From positions 868,001-932,000 of the forward strand of contig NZ_VOEJ01000001.1 in the NCBI RefSeq assembly GCF_007846085.1: a stretch of 64,000 bases of DNA. Direction: 5' to 3'. The notes beneath the pieces are model-generated. The model made no database searches. It saw only the letters and a list, made by a program, of their open reading frames with translations, and was not told the origin of the DNA. The stretch comes from Mucilaginibacter pallidiroseus. GTDB taxonomy: Bacteria > Bacteroidota > Bacteroidia > Sphingobacteriales > Sphingobacteriaceae. Both the position numbers and the translations under genes were made by a program. Numbering within the stretch: position 1 is the stretch's first letter; the number at the start of each line of letters is the position of its first letter. This document shows positions 8,364-18,228 of the stretch, in pieces.

Positions 8364-11174
8364 TTAAAATATCGCCACCGGCAACACAAGTTCTATCCTA
8401 TTCTTACCGTTACCGCCAAACACATCGGGATCAAATAAGTGGCTGTATCTTATACCAAATGATATGGGCTGCTGGTTAAATATCCTGGCATCGAAAAATA
8501 CCGCAGCCCCCGCCGAGCGGAAATTGCCATTAAATGAGGCACCATTGGTGTAAAACCTTGCTTGGGTAGCGTGTGTATGGTCGTAGTATAAATAGCCCCG
8601 CAAGCGCAGTATGTATAATAGGTTAGCCACACCTGCATCGGGATAGGCTATCGGGAAATGGTAACTCGCGCCAAACTTATCCATACTTTGCAAACTCACG
8701 CTTCCATAGCCTTTTGAGAATGGGAAATCGTTTGAAAACCCGATGGCATTGTTTTGTCCCTTTTGCTGATATGCGCCACTTAAAACCAGGCTGTGATTGT
8801 TGAATAAACCCGGCAAATAAATGGAGCCGGTCGCCAGGATCTGGCTGGCATCAAGATTGGTTACCGACTTTTTATAATTTAAACTTACACTTTGCGCAAA
8901 CAGCGGATTTATTTGTTTACGAGCCTGTTGCACCTGGTTACTGAAACTAATTGTGTTACTCAGGTAGGCATAGGAACGATCACGATATTGCGCGCGGAAA
9001 GGTTGCTGAAAATGGTTTTGACTATAGTAAATGCTGCTTCCAACTGAAAAGTTGGTGTAATGATTGCCGACACTTAAATTAAAGGGTACCCTTAAGCCGG
9101 CATGCAAGGCGGTTTCGTTATAATATACCCGCCTACCATTGGCATAGCCATTCCTGTCAATAGTATAATCGCCACCGGCTGATATGAAAGGGTAAAGACC
9201 ACCATATATGCCCTCAAAGCCGAAACTTTTATAGCCCTCATTGCGGTTGTAATTAAATGACACCTCGCTTTGAAAAGTATTGAGCACGTTTTCGCCAACT
9301 AATGCAAGCGAATAGTTAGGGTCGCTTACTGTTGGAAACAAACTATGAAAATTGAACAAGTTGTAAGCCTTGCCATACTTGGTCACAGCAAAATCTGAAG
9401 GCTTTGTTTTATCAAGTAAGTCGGCAGTCGAATCGGCCGATAGCTTCGTAATCCCAAAATCTAAAAGCTTCTGGCCACCGCTACTAACAGGCTCAAGTTT
9501 TACATCGCTTTTACTCACTTGTATCAACTGGTTACCAAAAGCGGTCGGCTTAACCCAGGCAAATTTACTGGGTCCCGCCGCAGGCTGATAAAAACTTATG
9601 GACTTATTCACTTTACCACCCGTCACCTCAAAGATTTGCTTGGTTGTCAGGTCAACGGCAAATAGCACATCCTTTAGCCCTTTGGTTTGTGTAAAATAGG
9701 CCAGCTTATCCTGTACCTGCGTAAAGCCAATTGGGTTATAGCTATATGGAACAAGATATTGCATATCCTTACCCTGCATATTTGTGCTGACAAGTGCCAT
9801 TTGGCCTGCTGGATTACGCACTGCTGCAATCAACCTGTCATCACTATAAAACTTCGGGTAGGTATAAAATAGGTTGCCTGGGTTGGGCAATACGCTCTGG
9901 AGCCTGCCTTGCATATCCAGCAAATGCAAGGCACTGTTTTCTTTTTCATCAAGACTTACCGCTACAATGGATTTACCATCAGCACTTATTGAAGGTGAGA
10001 AATACTTGGTTCTACGTGTGATGCGTTTTTGACTATGGGTGTTTATATCCAGCACAACTAATTCATTAAACTGGCGATACCCCCAGCGTGCATCGGGCCG
10101 GAAAGCGGAGTAGATAATTTTGCCGTTAGCATAACTAAAATAACTATCAGTAGTGATGTTCTTTACCGCTATATCCTTTTCCCTACCAGCTGTATTAATA
10201 ACAAACCGCCCAACTCTGTCGTAAGTGGTTTTCAAATAAACAACTGTACTGTCATTTACAAAAGCGGGATATTGCTCATCGGCGATAAAGTGCTGATTGG
10301 GATTAGCGCTAACATCTTTAACATCCCCCCTAAATTCATTTTTGAAATGAGCAAGGGCATCAGTCCTGAATTGTGCATAGGTTTTGCCGCTATATTTTTG
10401 GATAGCTTGCTGCCAGGGGTAAAAGCCACCTTTAAATGCTGCTGCGTGTTGTGTAACATCTTTCCAAAAGTTATTTCCGTATTGCTGATAACCATAAGCA
10501 ACCAACATGTATCCAAGTGGATAATGGTTAGGCACAAAATCACGGTATGATCCGTTGCGCAACTTCATCCAGCTATAATCCTTGCCTGCTATCCAAAGTG
10601 ACCGGTAATCATTCATAAAGTCGGGCAAGCGACCCCTTCCCTGCCGGCTTACATGCGTTTCATTGTAAACGGCATCACCCTCAAAAAAATAATCTGGTAC
10701 GGACAAAGCATTACCCAAAGCCTGCCCGCCCTCGCCAAAAAACAGTTTTAACACATGCGAAAGCCCAACGTTAAAATTGTTGTATTGCTGCACATGCCTA
10801 AACTCATGTATAGCCAACTGATCTGTCCACCGCAGGCTCCCCAATTGGAAACTATTTTGGCTTGGCGTCAAATAAAACTCACTTCTGAATGGCGCCAGCC
10901 CCACGTATGCATTTGATATGGTGCTTTGGTTTTGCAGTAAAATACTTACCTGCCGCTGCTTTGTGCCTATAGTTGGCTTTGTGGAGTTATTTATACGCGC
11001 TACGATAGCCGCCACATTTAACGCGGAACTATCCAAGCCTTTTGGAAAAATAACCTTTGCTGCCGGCGTATTAACCTGCTGCCATTTTACAGACGGCGGG
11101 TTGCCGCCAAGCTGTTGCGCATTAGCTGCTACAGCAGGGATAATTAGCAGGGGTAATAAAAGACGCCTTAACAT
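8364..11174 (-). CDS. exported MA-type metalloprotease-like protein with TolB-like propeller and C-terminal outer-membrane barrel
   Basis: 936 residues from the ATG at 11174, which starts a clear signal peptide (1-19, ending ANAQ). Residues about 100-175 carry a gluzincin-type site: AIHEFRHVQQ (HExxH, 123-127) followed by YFFEGDAVY with a candidate third ligand Glu165. Residues about 250-620 are TolB/WD40-like blades (PSISADGKSIVAVSL, NSALHLLDMQG, ERKIIYSAF-like strands). The last ~300 residues alternate aromatic/polar strands and end in ELVLPVAIF, like an outer-membrane barrel with a terminal Phe. Inference: an outer-membrane-anchored protease or receptor. I do not recognise a named gene. 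Confidence 0.75.
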   Translation of the reverse strand: MLRRLLLPLLIIPAVAANAQQLGGNPPSVKWQQVNTPAAKVIFPKGLDSSALNVAAIVARINNSTKPTIGTKQRQVSILLQNQSTISNAYVGLAPFRSEFYLTPSQNSFQLGSLRWTDQLAIHEFRHVQQYNNFNVGLSHVLKLFFGEGGQALGNALSVPDYFFEGDAVYNETHVSRQGRGRLPDFMNDYRSLWIAGKDYSWMKLRNGSYRDFVPNHYPLGYMLVAYGYQQYGNNFWKDVTQHAAAFKGGFYPWQQAIQKYSGKTYAQFRTDALAHFKNEFRGDVKDVSANPNQHFIADEQYPAFVNDSTVVYLKTTYDRVGRFVINTAGREKDIAVKNITTDSYFSYANGKIIYSAFRPDARWGYRQFNELVVLDINTHSQKRITRRTKYFSPSISADGKSIVAVSLDEKENSALHLLDMQGRLQSVLPNPGNLFYTYPKFYSDDRLIAAVRNPAGQMALVSTNMQGKDMQYLVPYSYNPIGFTQVQDKLAYFTQTKGLKDVLFAVDLTTKQIFEVTGGKVNKSISFYQPAAGPSKFAWVKPTAFGNQLIQVSKSDVKLEPVSSGGQKLLDFGITKLSADSTADLLDKTKPSDFAVTKYGKAYNLFNFHSLFPTVSDPNYSLALVGENVLNTFQSEVSFNYNRNEGYKSFGFEGIYGGLYPFISAGGDYTIDRNGYANGRRVYYNETALHAGLRVPFNLSVGNHYTNFSVGSSIYYSQNHFQQPFRAQYRDRSYAYLSNTISFSNQVQQARKQINPLFAQSVSLNYKKSVTNLDASQILATGSIYLPGLFNNHSLVLSGAYQQKGQNNAIGFSNDFPFSKGYGSVSLQSMDKFGASYHFPIAYPDAGVANLLYILRLRGYLYYDHTHATQARFYTNGASFNGNFRSAGAAVFFDARIFNQQPISFGIRYSHLFDPDVFGGNGKNRIELVLPVAIF

Positions 11175-11286
11175 TGTTGCGTGAAAATATGAAATTAGCA
11201 CGAACACCCTTGCAGTAAATTTTATTAAGCTAACAGTAATACCTGCACATTTAAATACAAATGACATTCGCTTACTCAAAACTAAG

Positions 11287-11294
11287 TACATTTG
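11287..11294 (+). promoter_or_regulatory. -7 box TACATTTG for hscA
   Basis: A TAnnTTTG box ending 18 bases before the hscA ATG, giving a leader of about a dozen bases. Confidence 0.5.
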
Positions 11295-11312
11295 CCACTG
11301 TAATACATTACT

Positions 11313-13178
11313 ATGGCTAAAGTTTCGATAAACCTGGCAACGGGGTCTATACAAAAAGAAGATATTATTGTAGGCATTGATTTGGGAACAACCAACTCGC
11401 TGGTTGCTTTTATTGATCCTGATAAAAACCCGAAAGTTATTAATGATACCGGCAAGGGTGTTTTGGTGCCTTCTATAGTTCACTTCGGTGCCACCGGCGA
11501 TGTAACGGTTGGTAACGAAGCCAAAGAATTTTTAACTACCGACCCGCAGAATACCATATTTTCTGTTAAACGCTTACTGGGCCGCGCTTATGTCGATGTA
11601 AAAAATTACCAGGACTTTTTTTCGTACAAAATTATTGATGACGATAGTGAAAGCCTGGTTAAGATAAAAGTTGGCGACAAATTTTATACGCCTATAGAGT
11701 TATCTGGCCTGATACTAAAGGAGCTTAAGGCACGTGCCGAACACGCGCTTAAAACACCTGTTAACCGCGCCGTAATTACCGTGCCGGCATACTTTAACGA
11801 TTCGCAGCGCCAGGCCACACGTGACGCAGGTAAACTTGCAGGGCTTGATGTATTGCGCATTGTAAACGAGCCAACGGCAGCCAGCCTTGCCTATGGCATT
11901 GGTCTTGATCCCGAAGAAACCAAGACTATTGCAGTTTATGACTTAGGTGGCGGTACTTTCGATGTATCCATATTGCAAATACAAAACGGGATATTTGAGG
12001 TATTGGCCACCAACGGGGACACCTTTTTGGGTGGCGACGATTTTGACCGTGCCATTGCCGACTACTGGATAGAAAAAAACAATATTGATAAATACGAACT
12101 GGCCAACAACCGTGAACTTACCCAGCAGTTACGCCTGAAAGCTGAAGAAGCCAAAAAGGCATTTGCCCACCAAAGCGTATTCAATGAAAAGCTTGGCGAT
12201 ATATGGTGCACGATAGATAGGAATACTTTTGAAGAATTGATACTTCCCAAAGTGCAGCAAACTATTACCAGCTGTCAAAACGCGTTGAAAGATGCAGGCT
12301 TAACCATTACCGATATTAACGAGGTAGTAATGGTTGGGGGCAGCACCCGTACCGGTTTGGTGAAGAAAATGGTATCCGAGTTTTTTGGCCGACCGGTGCA
12401 TGACGATATCAATCCTGATGAAGTTGTGGCGCTTGGAGCCGCTATACAGGCTGATGTGTTGGCAGGTAACCGCAGCGATATTCTGCTGTTGGATGTCACC
12501 CCACTATCGTTAGGTATTGAAACCATGGGCGGTTTAATGGATACCATCATCCCGCGTAACTCGAAAATCCCTACCAAAGCAGGCAGGCAGTACACTACTT
12601 CGAAAGATGGGCAGGTGAACATGAAGATTGCCGTTTATCAGGGTGAACGTGACCTGATAAGCGAAAACCGTAAACTTGCCGAATTTGAATTGAAGGGCAT
12701 CCCGGCTATGCCGGCAGGCTTTCCGAAAGTCGACATCAACTTTCTGTTGAATGCTGACGGCATATTGAAAATACAGGCTATTGAGTTACGGTCGGGCGTG
12801 AAGCAGGAAGTGGAAGTAAAACCGGCATACGGCATTACTGACGATCTTGTTGAACAAATGCTGATGGACAGCATTACCAATGCTAAAGACGATGTCAATG
12901 CACGTATGCTAATCGAGGCAAAAACTGAAGCCGAACAAATGCTTTACACGGTAGATAGGTTTATAGAGAAAAATGGAAGGCTGCTCTCCGATCAGGAGAT
13001 TGCAGATACCAAGCAATCGGCTGATGAATTAAAAACAGCTATTGAAACCGGCAACAAGGATCAGATACATACCAAGATAGATGCATTAAATGATCTTACC
13101 CGCCCATTTGCAGAGCGTGTAATGGATGTAGTAATTGCCACTGCCATGAAAGGCAAAAGCATTGAGGGTGGTGAATAA
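11313..13178 (+). CDS. hscA: Hsp70-family Fe-S cluster assembly chaperone HscA
   Basis: 621 residues, shorter than DnaK (about 635-640) and close to HscA. It has a short N-terminal extension before the phosphate-1 motif ([16 protein letters not shown]), as in HscA. Then follow [48 protein letters not shown], the linker region ([17 protein letters not shown]) and a substrate-binding domain lacking the long DnaK C-terminal tail. It is an ATP-dependent chaperone that releases clusters from IscU. The IscU encoded at 61603 carries the LPPVK motif HscA binds. No hscB/J-protein gene is beside it. A second DnaK paralogue is the alternative reading. Confidence 0.82.
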   Translation: MAKVSINLATGSIQKEDIIVGIDLGTTNSLVAFIDPDKNPKVINDTGKGVLVPSIVHFGATGDVTVGNEAKEFLTTDPQNTIFSVKRLLGRAYVDVKNYQDFFSYKIIDDDSESLVKIKVGDKFYTPIELSGLILKELKARAEHALKTPVNRAVITVPAYFNDSQRQATRDAGKLAGLDVLRIVNEPTAASLAYGIGLDPEETKTIAVYDLGGGTFDVSILQIQNGIFEVLATNGDTFLGGDDFDRAIADYWIEKNNIDKYELANNRELTQQLRLKAEEAKKAFAHQSVFNEKLGDIWCTIDRNTFEELILPKVQQTITSCQNALKDAGLTITDINEVVMVGGSTRTGLVKKMVSEFFGRPVHDDINPDEVVALGAAIQADVLAGNRSDILLLDVTPLSLGIETMGGLMDTIIPRNSKIPTKAGRQYTTSKDGQVNMKIAVYQGERDLISENRKLAEFELKGIPAMPAGFPKVDINFLLNADGILKIQAIELRSGVKQEVEVKPAYGITDDLVEQMLMDSITNAKDDVNARMLIEAKTEAEQMLYTVDRFIEKNGRLLSDQEIADTKQSADELKTAIETGNKDQIHTKIDALNDLTRPFAERVMDVVIATAMKGKSIEGGE

Positions 13179-13200
13179 TAAAGGCATTCTATAAACGCAC

Positions 13201-13226
13201 AAAGGCCCTCAAATTGAGGGCTCTTT
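13201..13226 (+). terminator. terminator after hscA
   Basis: CCCTC/GAGGG core stem flanked by AAAG/CTTT around an AAATT loop, followed by CGTTTT. It lies between hscA and the converging coiled-coil gene and may serve both. Confidence 0.65.
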
Positions 13227-13248
13227 CGTTTTATCAAAAACCATTATC

Positions 13249-13539
13249 TCAACGGTTTTCTATAGCATCCTGCTCTTTCAGTGCAGCAATGTTATTTTTG
13301 TTGCTGTACTCATCAGCTTCCGAGGCGAAATCGTCAAGAATACTTGTAATATTGTCAAGGTTGTCGGCTACGCGCTGATGCATGTCCGGCAAATCTTTCT
13401 CTAATCGTTTGTTGCCCAAGTCGATATTGTCAACCTCAATTTTAGCGATTTTTTGTATGATAGCCTGTTGGCTGTTTTTCAAGTCTTCTAATTCATGGAC
13501 TATTTTTTCCATCAATTCATATTTCTTCAGCTTATCCAT
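13249..13539 (-). CDS. small hypothetical coiled-coil protein
   Basis: 96 residues, very rich in charged residues, with a heptad-like pattern (YELMEKIVHELEDLKNSQ, IIQKIAKIEVDNIDLG) and an acidic helix (LDDFASEADEYS). There is no signal peptide or Cys. Probably a cytoplasmic helical protein. Convergent with hscA and divergent from the TPR gene. Function unknown. Confidence 0.65.
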   Translation of the reverse strand: MDKLKKYELMEKIVHELEDLKNSQQAIIQKIAKIEVDNIDLGNKRLEKDLPDMHQRVADNLDNITSILDDFASEADEYSNKNNIAALKEQDAIENR

Positions 13540-13610
13540 AGTAGTATCTTAATTTTATACTTCTAACCTAACCAATACGATGCCAAAAATAAAATTTGCT
13601 ATTGTGATTT

Positions 13611-13630
13611 ATAACTAATAATTTAGTTAT
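13611..13630. promoter_or_regulatory. inverted repeat abutting the TPR gene start
   Basis: ATAACTAA and TTAGTTAT (8-bp arms, 4-base gap) lie immediately before the ATG at 13631. This could be an operator or a hairpin covering the start region. Confidence 0.35.
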
Positions 13631-14776
13631 ATGAAAACTTTCAGTCTGCTTTCAATACTTATTATCCTTTATATCAACTGTTTGAGTCAAGACAATAAAA
13701 AAATTGACGATGCAAGGCTATTGGAGTACTACCAAAATCAAAAATTTGCTGAAGCGGCCGACTACCTTAAAGGCATTTACGCCGAACCTTTTACAGATCT
13801 TAAAGCATTGTCGCAATTGGCATACACATCAAACATGGCCGGCCGCCTGGTTGAGGCCGAAAAATACTATTTACAGGTGTATAGTATCGACTCTACCAAC
13901 ACCGGTACGTTGTTCAGCCTGGGAAGCATAAATTTACGCCGGGGCAATAATGTTAAAGCCGAAAAATATTATCGGGAAATCATTAGCCGTGATAGCCTCA
14001 ATTTTATCGCTTATAAACAGCTCGCAACAATCAGCGGCGATAAAAATGATATTGCTTCAAAAATTGCTTACCTGCAACGGGCCAATAAGCTTAACCCTGC
14101 CGATGCCGAAGTAGCTTCTGACCTGAGTGATTTGTACGTAGCGATAAAGTTTACAGACCAAGCAGCCAGGGTATTAAACACCGCAATTGCGGCAGATCCG
14201 GAAAATATAGTACTCCTGCAGAGCCTGATGAAGCTTATCTCTACACAAAAGAAATGGCCGGAAACGGTTGAAGTTTGTAATAAACTATTAAAGGCAGGAA
14301 ATGAATCGGCCGAGGTTTTTAGCAAGCTTGGTATAGCTTACTATAATTTAAAACAATATAGTTGCGGAGCCGAAACATTCGCTCAAATAGATAAGGAAAA
14401 GCAAAACGAATCTATTTTTTACTTCGCGGCAATGTGTTACAAGGAATTAAAAGATCAAAATTGGGCGATATATTATCTTAACAAAGCTATAGTTGATGGT
14501 ATCTCGCCTAATATAGCTTCGTACTATGGCGAAATTGCTGATAGTAACGAGAAAAAGAAGCGATTTAAGAAGGCAATTGAGAGCTATCAAAAAGCTTTCC
14601 AGTTCGACGCTTACCCTATGCTTTATTATTCGCTCGCGAGTCTTTATGAATCAGAATTAAAAGATAGGGTAAACGCCGCTAAATACTACAAAAAATACAT
14701 AGCCGCTAAGCCACCGTTAGATAAACAACAGAAATATATAGAGTATGCCAAAAGCAGGATAACAGCGGCTCGTTAA
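13631..14776 (+). CDS. secreted tetratricopeptide-repeat protein
   Basis: 381 residues with a signal peptide (about 1-20, ending NCLSQ). The mature part is TPR-like repeats throughout: LAYTSNMAGRLVEAEKYYLQ, SLGSINLRRGNNVKAEKYYR, KLGIAYYNLKQYSCGAETF, AAMCYKELKDQNWAIYYL and ESYQKAFQFDAYPMLYYSL. A periplasmic scaffold for protein-protein contacts is inferred; no partner is adjacent. Its stop codon shares the TTAA sequence with the stop of riboflavin synthase on the other strand. Confidence 0.82.
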   Translation: MKTFSLLSILIILYINCLSQDNKKIDDARLLEYYQNQKFAEAADYLKGIYAEPFTDLKALSQLAYTSNMAGRLVEAEKYYLQVYSIDSTNTGTLFSLGSINLRRGNNVKAEKYYREIISRDSLNFIAYKQLATISGDKNDIASKIAYLQRANKLNPADAEVASDLSDLYVAIKFTDQAARVLNTAIAADPENIVLLQSLMKLISTQKKWPETVEVCNKLLKAGNESAEVFSKLGIAYYNLKQYSCGAETFAQIDKEKQNESIFYFAAMCYKELKDQNWAIYYLNKAIVDGISPNIASYYGEIADSNEKKKRFKKAIESYQKAFQFDAYPMLYYSLASLYESELKDRVNAAKYYKKYIAAKPPLDKQQKYIEYAKSRITAAR

Positions 14777-15357
14777 CGTTGCATGAGGCGGGCAACGTAT
14801 TTGCCAATAATATCAAATTCGAGGTTTACTGTCGTACCAACACGGACGTTGTGCAGGTTGGTATGCTCATAGGTGTAAGGGATTATGGCTACCGAAAAAT
14901 AGTTAGCGCCAGAATTTACTACGGTTAAGCTGATTCCGTTAACACATATCGAACCCTTTTCTACCGTTATGTTACCGACAGATGCGTCATACTCAAATTT
15001 GTATTCCCAGCTACCGTCAAGTTCATTGAAAGCTGTACAGGTAGCTGTTTGGTCTACGTGGCCCTGTACTATGTGGCCGTCTAACCGGGCGTTCATTTGC
15101 ATACAGCGCTCAAGATTTACCGGTTCGCCAACTTTTAGGTGCCCTATGTTAGTTTTATTGAGCGTTTCTTCAATAGCTGTAACGGTATGTGTGCTATCTG
15201 TCAACCCAATTACAGTAAGGCAAACGCCGTTATGCGCCACCGACTGATCAATCTTAAGATCCTGCACAATCGATGATTGCACAGTTATATGCAGGTTGCC
15301 CTGTTCGTGCTTTAAATCAGTAACCTTACCTAAAGTCTCAATAATTCCTGTAAACAT
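14773..15357 (-). CDS. ribE: riboflavin synthase, alpha chain
   Basis: 194 residues starting MFTGIIE, the invariant N-terminus of riboflavin synthase; an upstream in-frame start would add only MLT. It contains two lumazine-binding repeats (first: VAHNGVCLTV ... MQMNARLDGHIVQGHVD; second: KGSICVNGISLTVV). The enzyme dismutates two 6,7-dimethyl-8-ribityllumazine molecules to riboflavin. It stands alone here, away from other rib genes. A TATTTTTG box ends 6 bases before the ATG. Confidence 0.95.
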   Translation of the reverse strand: MFTGIIETLGKVTDLKHEQGNLHITVQSSIVQDLKIDQSVAHNGVCLTVIGLTDSTHTVTAIEETLNKTNIGHLKVGEPVNLERCMQMNARLDGHIVQGHVDQTATCTAFNELDGSWEYKFEYDASVGNITVEKGSICVNGISLTVVNSGANYFSVAIIPYTYEHTNLHNVRVGTTVNLEFDIIGKYVARLMQR

Positions 15358-15363
15358 AGTGAG

Positions 15364-15371
15364 CAAAAATA
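15364..15371 (-). promoter_or_regulatory. -7 box TATTTTTG, 6 bases before the ribE start
   Basis: Read on the minus strand, TATTTTTG-CTCACT-ATG. The spacing predicts a transcript starting at or next to the start codon. Confidence 0.5.
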
Positions 15372-15412
15372 CAGATTTATGGAGTGCTGTATGTTATTGG
15401 ATTATCATAAAA

Positions 15413-15434
15413 AAAGACCTCATAAGAGGCTTTC
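15413..15434 (-). terminator. terminator after lipoprotein paralogue 2
   Basis: Stem AAAGACCTC/GAGGCTTTC (one mismatch) with an ATAA loop. The minus-strand side is followed by a run of seven T. It lies 32 bases beyond the stop of the lipoprotein gene at 15466. Confidence 0.7.
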
Positions 15435-15465
15435 AAAAACATAATTACTTTTAGTAATGCAAAAG

Positions 15466-16230
15466 TTATTTAACACTGGTTTTGCCTGTAAGCAAGTCAA
15501 CGCTAACAACTTTGCCATCGAACGCAACATCGGCTTTATGATTGCCCAAGAAGGTAATAACACCTTTAAAGCTAACCGGGCGGCCATCGCTTACACCGGA
15601 AGCGCCGAAATCGGCAGTGCCCGAGACAATATCAAAGGGCGTGGTTGAAGTGTTAATCACTAAAGCCTTCATGGTAAAGTTGTTGGTTTGGCTTGACTGA
15701 AACGCTTTGGTATTTTTAGGCTTGTTTACAATTAAGGAATACTGTGTGCCGTCCAACTGCATTTTAGAAAAAGCCGTTGCCAATGACTTAACAGTGTAAT
15801 TCTCCTGCACCTCCATCTCAAAAGTCTCTTTGGTATTGAAACCAGTATACTTTGACGCGCACAATAAACCATAACCACTTACCTGGTTATCCTGACAGTT
15901 GATAAATATCCTACCGGCACCTTTTACTGTAGTTTGGGCAGTATCTCCTTTTGAGGTGGTCATTTCAAACGGAAAATCTAATATCGATCCGCAGCTAACA
16001 TCATTAACGCGTTGCTTACTTGTCGACGCGGTATTGATTTGGCTTCTTAAAGATGTAGAAGCATTGGTAGTGTTACTAACAGAATTATAAAAACTCATGG
16101 CAATGCTTGCTCCAAGCGCTGTGGTATTATCTGTAGCTAACTTTGCTGTTGTTTCTTTTGAACAAGACGAGTACAAAAAAATTGAACTCAATAAAATAAG
16201 TGCAGTGCCTAAACGTAAATTTTTATTCAT
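15466..16230 (-). CDS. lipoprotein, tandem paralogue 2
   Basis: 254 residues. Lipobox at about residues 19-23 (FLYSSCSKETTAKL). Two further Cys (VSCGSILD and IFINCQDN) match the paralogue upstream and may form a disulfide. The C-terminal ~45 residues (VSGTADFGASGVSDGRPVSF, then a KGVITFLGNHKADVAFDGK segment) are almost the same as in the gene at 16290. Lipid-anchored envelope protein of unknown function. The two genes arose by tandem duplication. Confidence 0.8.
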   Translation of the reverse strand: MNKNLRLGTALILLSSIFLYSSCSKETTAKLATDNTTALGASIAMSFYNSVSNTTNASTSLRSQINTASTSKQRVNDVSCGSILDFPFEMTTSKGDTAQTTVKGAGRIFINCQDNQVSGYGLLCASKYTGFNTKETFEMEVQENYTVKSLATAFSKMQLDGTQYSLIVNKPKNTKAFQSSQTNNFTMKALVINTSTTPFDIVSGTADFGASGVSDGRPVSFKGVITFLGNHKADVAFDGKVVSVDLLTGKTSVK

Positions 16231-16240
16231 ATTAAAAAAT

Positions 16241-16269
16241 GGCTTTGCCCAAATTTGTAGGGCAAAGCC
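16241..16269 (-). terminator. terminator between the two lipoprotein paralogues
   Basis: Perfect 10-bp stem GGCTTTGCCC/GGGCAAAGCC with a 9-base loop, followed on the minus strand by ATTTTTTAAT. It ends transcription of the first paralogue 11 bases before the second one's ATG, so the pair is probably not a simple operon. Confidence 0.75.
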
Positions 16270-16289
16270 GTATGCTCTTGTATTGTATA

Positions 16290-17054
16290 TTATTTAACGG
16301 TGGTTTTGCCTGTAAGCAAGTCAACGCTTACAACTTTACCGTCGAAAGCAACCTCTGCTTTACGATCGCCAAGGAATGTGATTGTTCCTTTAAAGCTAAA
16401 AATACGACCATCGTTTGTACCTTCAGAAATAAAATCTGCTGTACCTGACGTGATATCTACCGGGCCGGTAGTATCAATTACAAATCCTTTTATGGTAAAA
16501 GTATTTGTTTGGTCGATAGCATCGGTAGGTGTTTTTTTCGATGCACTTTTAATAACCGAAACTTGTGAGCCATCTACACCTAATTTTGCATTTAGCTTAG
16601 CTAAAAGCTTTACGGTGTAATTTTCATTTATTGTCCTGTCGAAAGTTTGTGTAGAGTTGAAGCCAAAGTTTTTGGTTACCGTATTGCTTGTGTATCCCGA
16701 TATGGTATCTTTCGTGCAATTGATAACCATTTTACCTTTTATAGAAAAGGTTGATTTAACTGTATCACCCTCATTGGTAGTGCTCTCTACATCACGGTCA
16801 ACAACCTGGCCGCAAGTATAGCTGCTTATTTGCAGGCGTCCGTTTGTTGATGTGCCATTAGCTTTACCTGCAGCACTCGCAAAACCATTTGCCGAACCTA
16901 CCATTGATTGATAAAGTCCAACTGCGATTTTTCCACTAAGCGCTGCATTATCTGAAGGTAATTTTGATGTGGTTTCTTTTGAGCATGAAGAGTATAAAAC
17001 TACTGCCGAAACCAATACCGATAAGATTTTTATCGACTTTAACTTGTTTGTCAT
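16290..17054 (-). CDS. lipoprotein, tandem paralogue 1
   Basis: 254 residues, the same length as its neighbour. Lipobox VVLYSSCSKETTSKL at the N-terminus, Cys residues in SYTCGQVVD and VINCTKDT, and a C-terminus ending VVSVDLLTGKTTVK that is nearly identical to the paralogue. Beta-rich sequence in the middle and C-terminal parts. Probably displayed on the outer or inner face of the outer membrane. No known family recognised. Confidence 0.8.
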   Translation of the reverse strand: MTNKLKSIKILSVLVSAVVLYSSCSKETTSKLPSDNAALSGKIAVGLYQSMVGSANGFASAAGKANGTSTNGRLQISSYTCGQVVDRDVESTTNEGDTVKSTFSIKGKMVINCTKDTISGYTSNTVTKNFGFNSTQTFDRTINENYTVKLLAKLNAKLGVDGSQVSVIKSASKKTPTDAIDQTNTFTIKGFVIDTTGPVDITSGTADFISEGTNDGRIFSFKGTITFLGDRKAEVAFDGKVVSVDLLTGKTTVK

Positions 17055-17292
17055 TGTAATAAAAAATGTTTAGCGTTGTCACCAAAAATACCTCATCATT
17101 ACCTCTTTACGAAAAAATATTTCACTTAACTATTAGGCATTAACGGTAAAAACTATGATGCTTACACAGCTTAAAAATTTCTGAACAAAGCGCCAGTTTT
17201 CATTTTAGTTAAAATTTTCTTGGTTTAAATACGGCAATCTCGTTTAAACTATTTGATGTGAATGTGGTTAATCTGCTTATTCAAGGTTTAGA

Positions 17293-17748
17293 ATGAGCAA
17301 ACAAAGCGCAGGCATTTTATTATACCGTATGTACGATGATCAATTGCAGGTATTTTTAGTTCATCCCGGTGGGCCTTATTTTGTTAAGAAAGACAATGGC
17401 GCATGGTCTATACCCAAAGGCGAATTTGATAGCGAAGAAGATCCGGAGGCTGCTGCTAAAAGGGAATTTGAGGAAGAGACAGGCCAGCGGGTAAATGGTA
17501 ATTTTACTGAGCTACAGCCTGTAAAGCAAAAAAGTGGTAAAACAGTGCATGCATGGGCGATTGAAGGCGACATTGACCATACGCAAATAGTAAGCAATTT
17601 ATTTGAGATGGAATGGCCGCCTCGATCCGGCAAAAAGCAATCATTCCCCGAAATTGACCGCGCAGGCTGGTTTGATATTGAAACCGCAAAAGTTAAGATA
17701 ATACCCGGCCAATCATCCCTATTAGATGAATTGCAGACTATTGTTTAG
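17293..17748 (+). CDS. NUDIX hydrolase
   Basis: 151 residues. The Nudix box is complete (GEFDSEEDPEAAAKREFEEETG, fitting Gx5Ex7REUxEExGU). N-terminal SAGILLYRMYDDQLQVFLVHPGGP and C-terminal WFDIETAKVKIIPGQ are typical of the bacterial family that hydrolyses nucleoside-diphosphate derivatives. The substrate cannot be assigned. Its stop codon directly abuts the stop of nuoB on the other strand, with no room for a separate terminator. Confidence 0.93.
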   Translation: MSKQSAGILLYRMYDDQLQVFLVHPGGPYFVKKDNGAWSIPKGEFDSEEDPEAAAKREFEEETGQRVNGNFTELQPVKQKSGKTVHAWAIEGDIDHTQIVSNLFEMEWPPRSGKKQSFPEIDRAGWFDIETAKVKIIPGQSSLLDELQTIV

Positions 17749-18228
17749 TTAACCTACCAGGCGTTCGGTTTCAATCTTTTTTTGAAGCTCCATAATAGCA
17801 CCAATAAGCGATTCGGGCCTTGGCGGGCAACCCTGCACGTAAACATCAACAGGGATAACCTTATCTACTCCCTTTACAACGTGGTATCCATGCTGCCAGT
17901 ACGGCCCGCCGCAATTTGAGCATGACCCCATTGAAATTACGTATTTAGGATCGGGCATTTGTTCGTACAAACGCTTGATGCGCTCGGCCATTTTAAATGT
18001 TACGGTACCTGCTATGATAATAACATCTGCCTGGCGGGCGGATGGCCTTGGGAACACCCCGAACCTGTCCAGATCATATGTAGATGCCATTGCGCCCATC
18101 ATTTCAATAGCGCAGCAGGCAATACCAAAGCTTAAAGGCCATAGCGATGATAAACGCGCCCAGTTAAGCAGGTCGTTCATCTTAGTGACAACTACGCCAC
18201 CACTTTCATTTGTTAAATCAGGCGTCAT
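17749..18228 (-). CDS. nuoB: NADH-quinone oxidoreductase subunit B
   Basis: 159 residues. All N2-cluster ligands are present: Cys38-Cys39 ([12 protein letters not shown]), Cys103 ([12 protein letters not shown]) and Cys134 (VQGCPPRPE). NuoB holds the terminal Fe-S cluster that passes electrons to quinone in complex I. It overlaps the end of nuoA by 11 bp, indicating translational coupling. The rest of complex I is not next to it; nuoCD lies at 39460. Confidence 0.97.
   Translation of the reverse strand: MTPDLTNESGGVVVTKMNDLLNWARLSSLWPLSFGIACCAIEMMGAMASTYDLDRFGVFPRPSARQADVIIIAGTVTFKMAERIKRLYEQMPDPKYVISMGSCSNCGGPYWQHGYHVVKGVDKVIPVDVYVQGCPPRPESLIGAIMELQKKIETERLVG

Noticed and set aside
11175..11483. 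103-residue N-terminal extension of the protease/propeller protein
   Set aside because: A perfect signal peptide begins at 11174, and the extension overlaps the hscA start and promoter.
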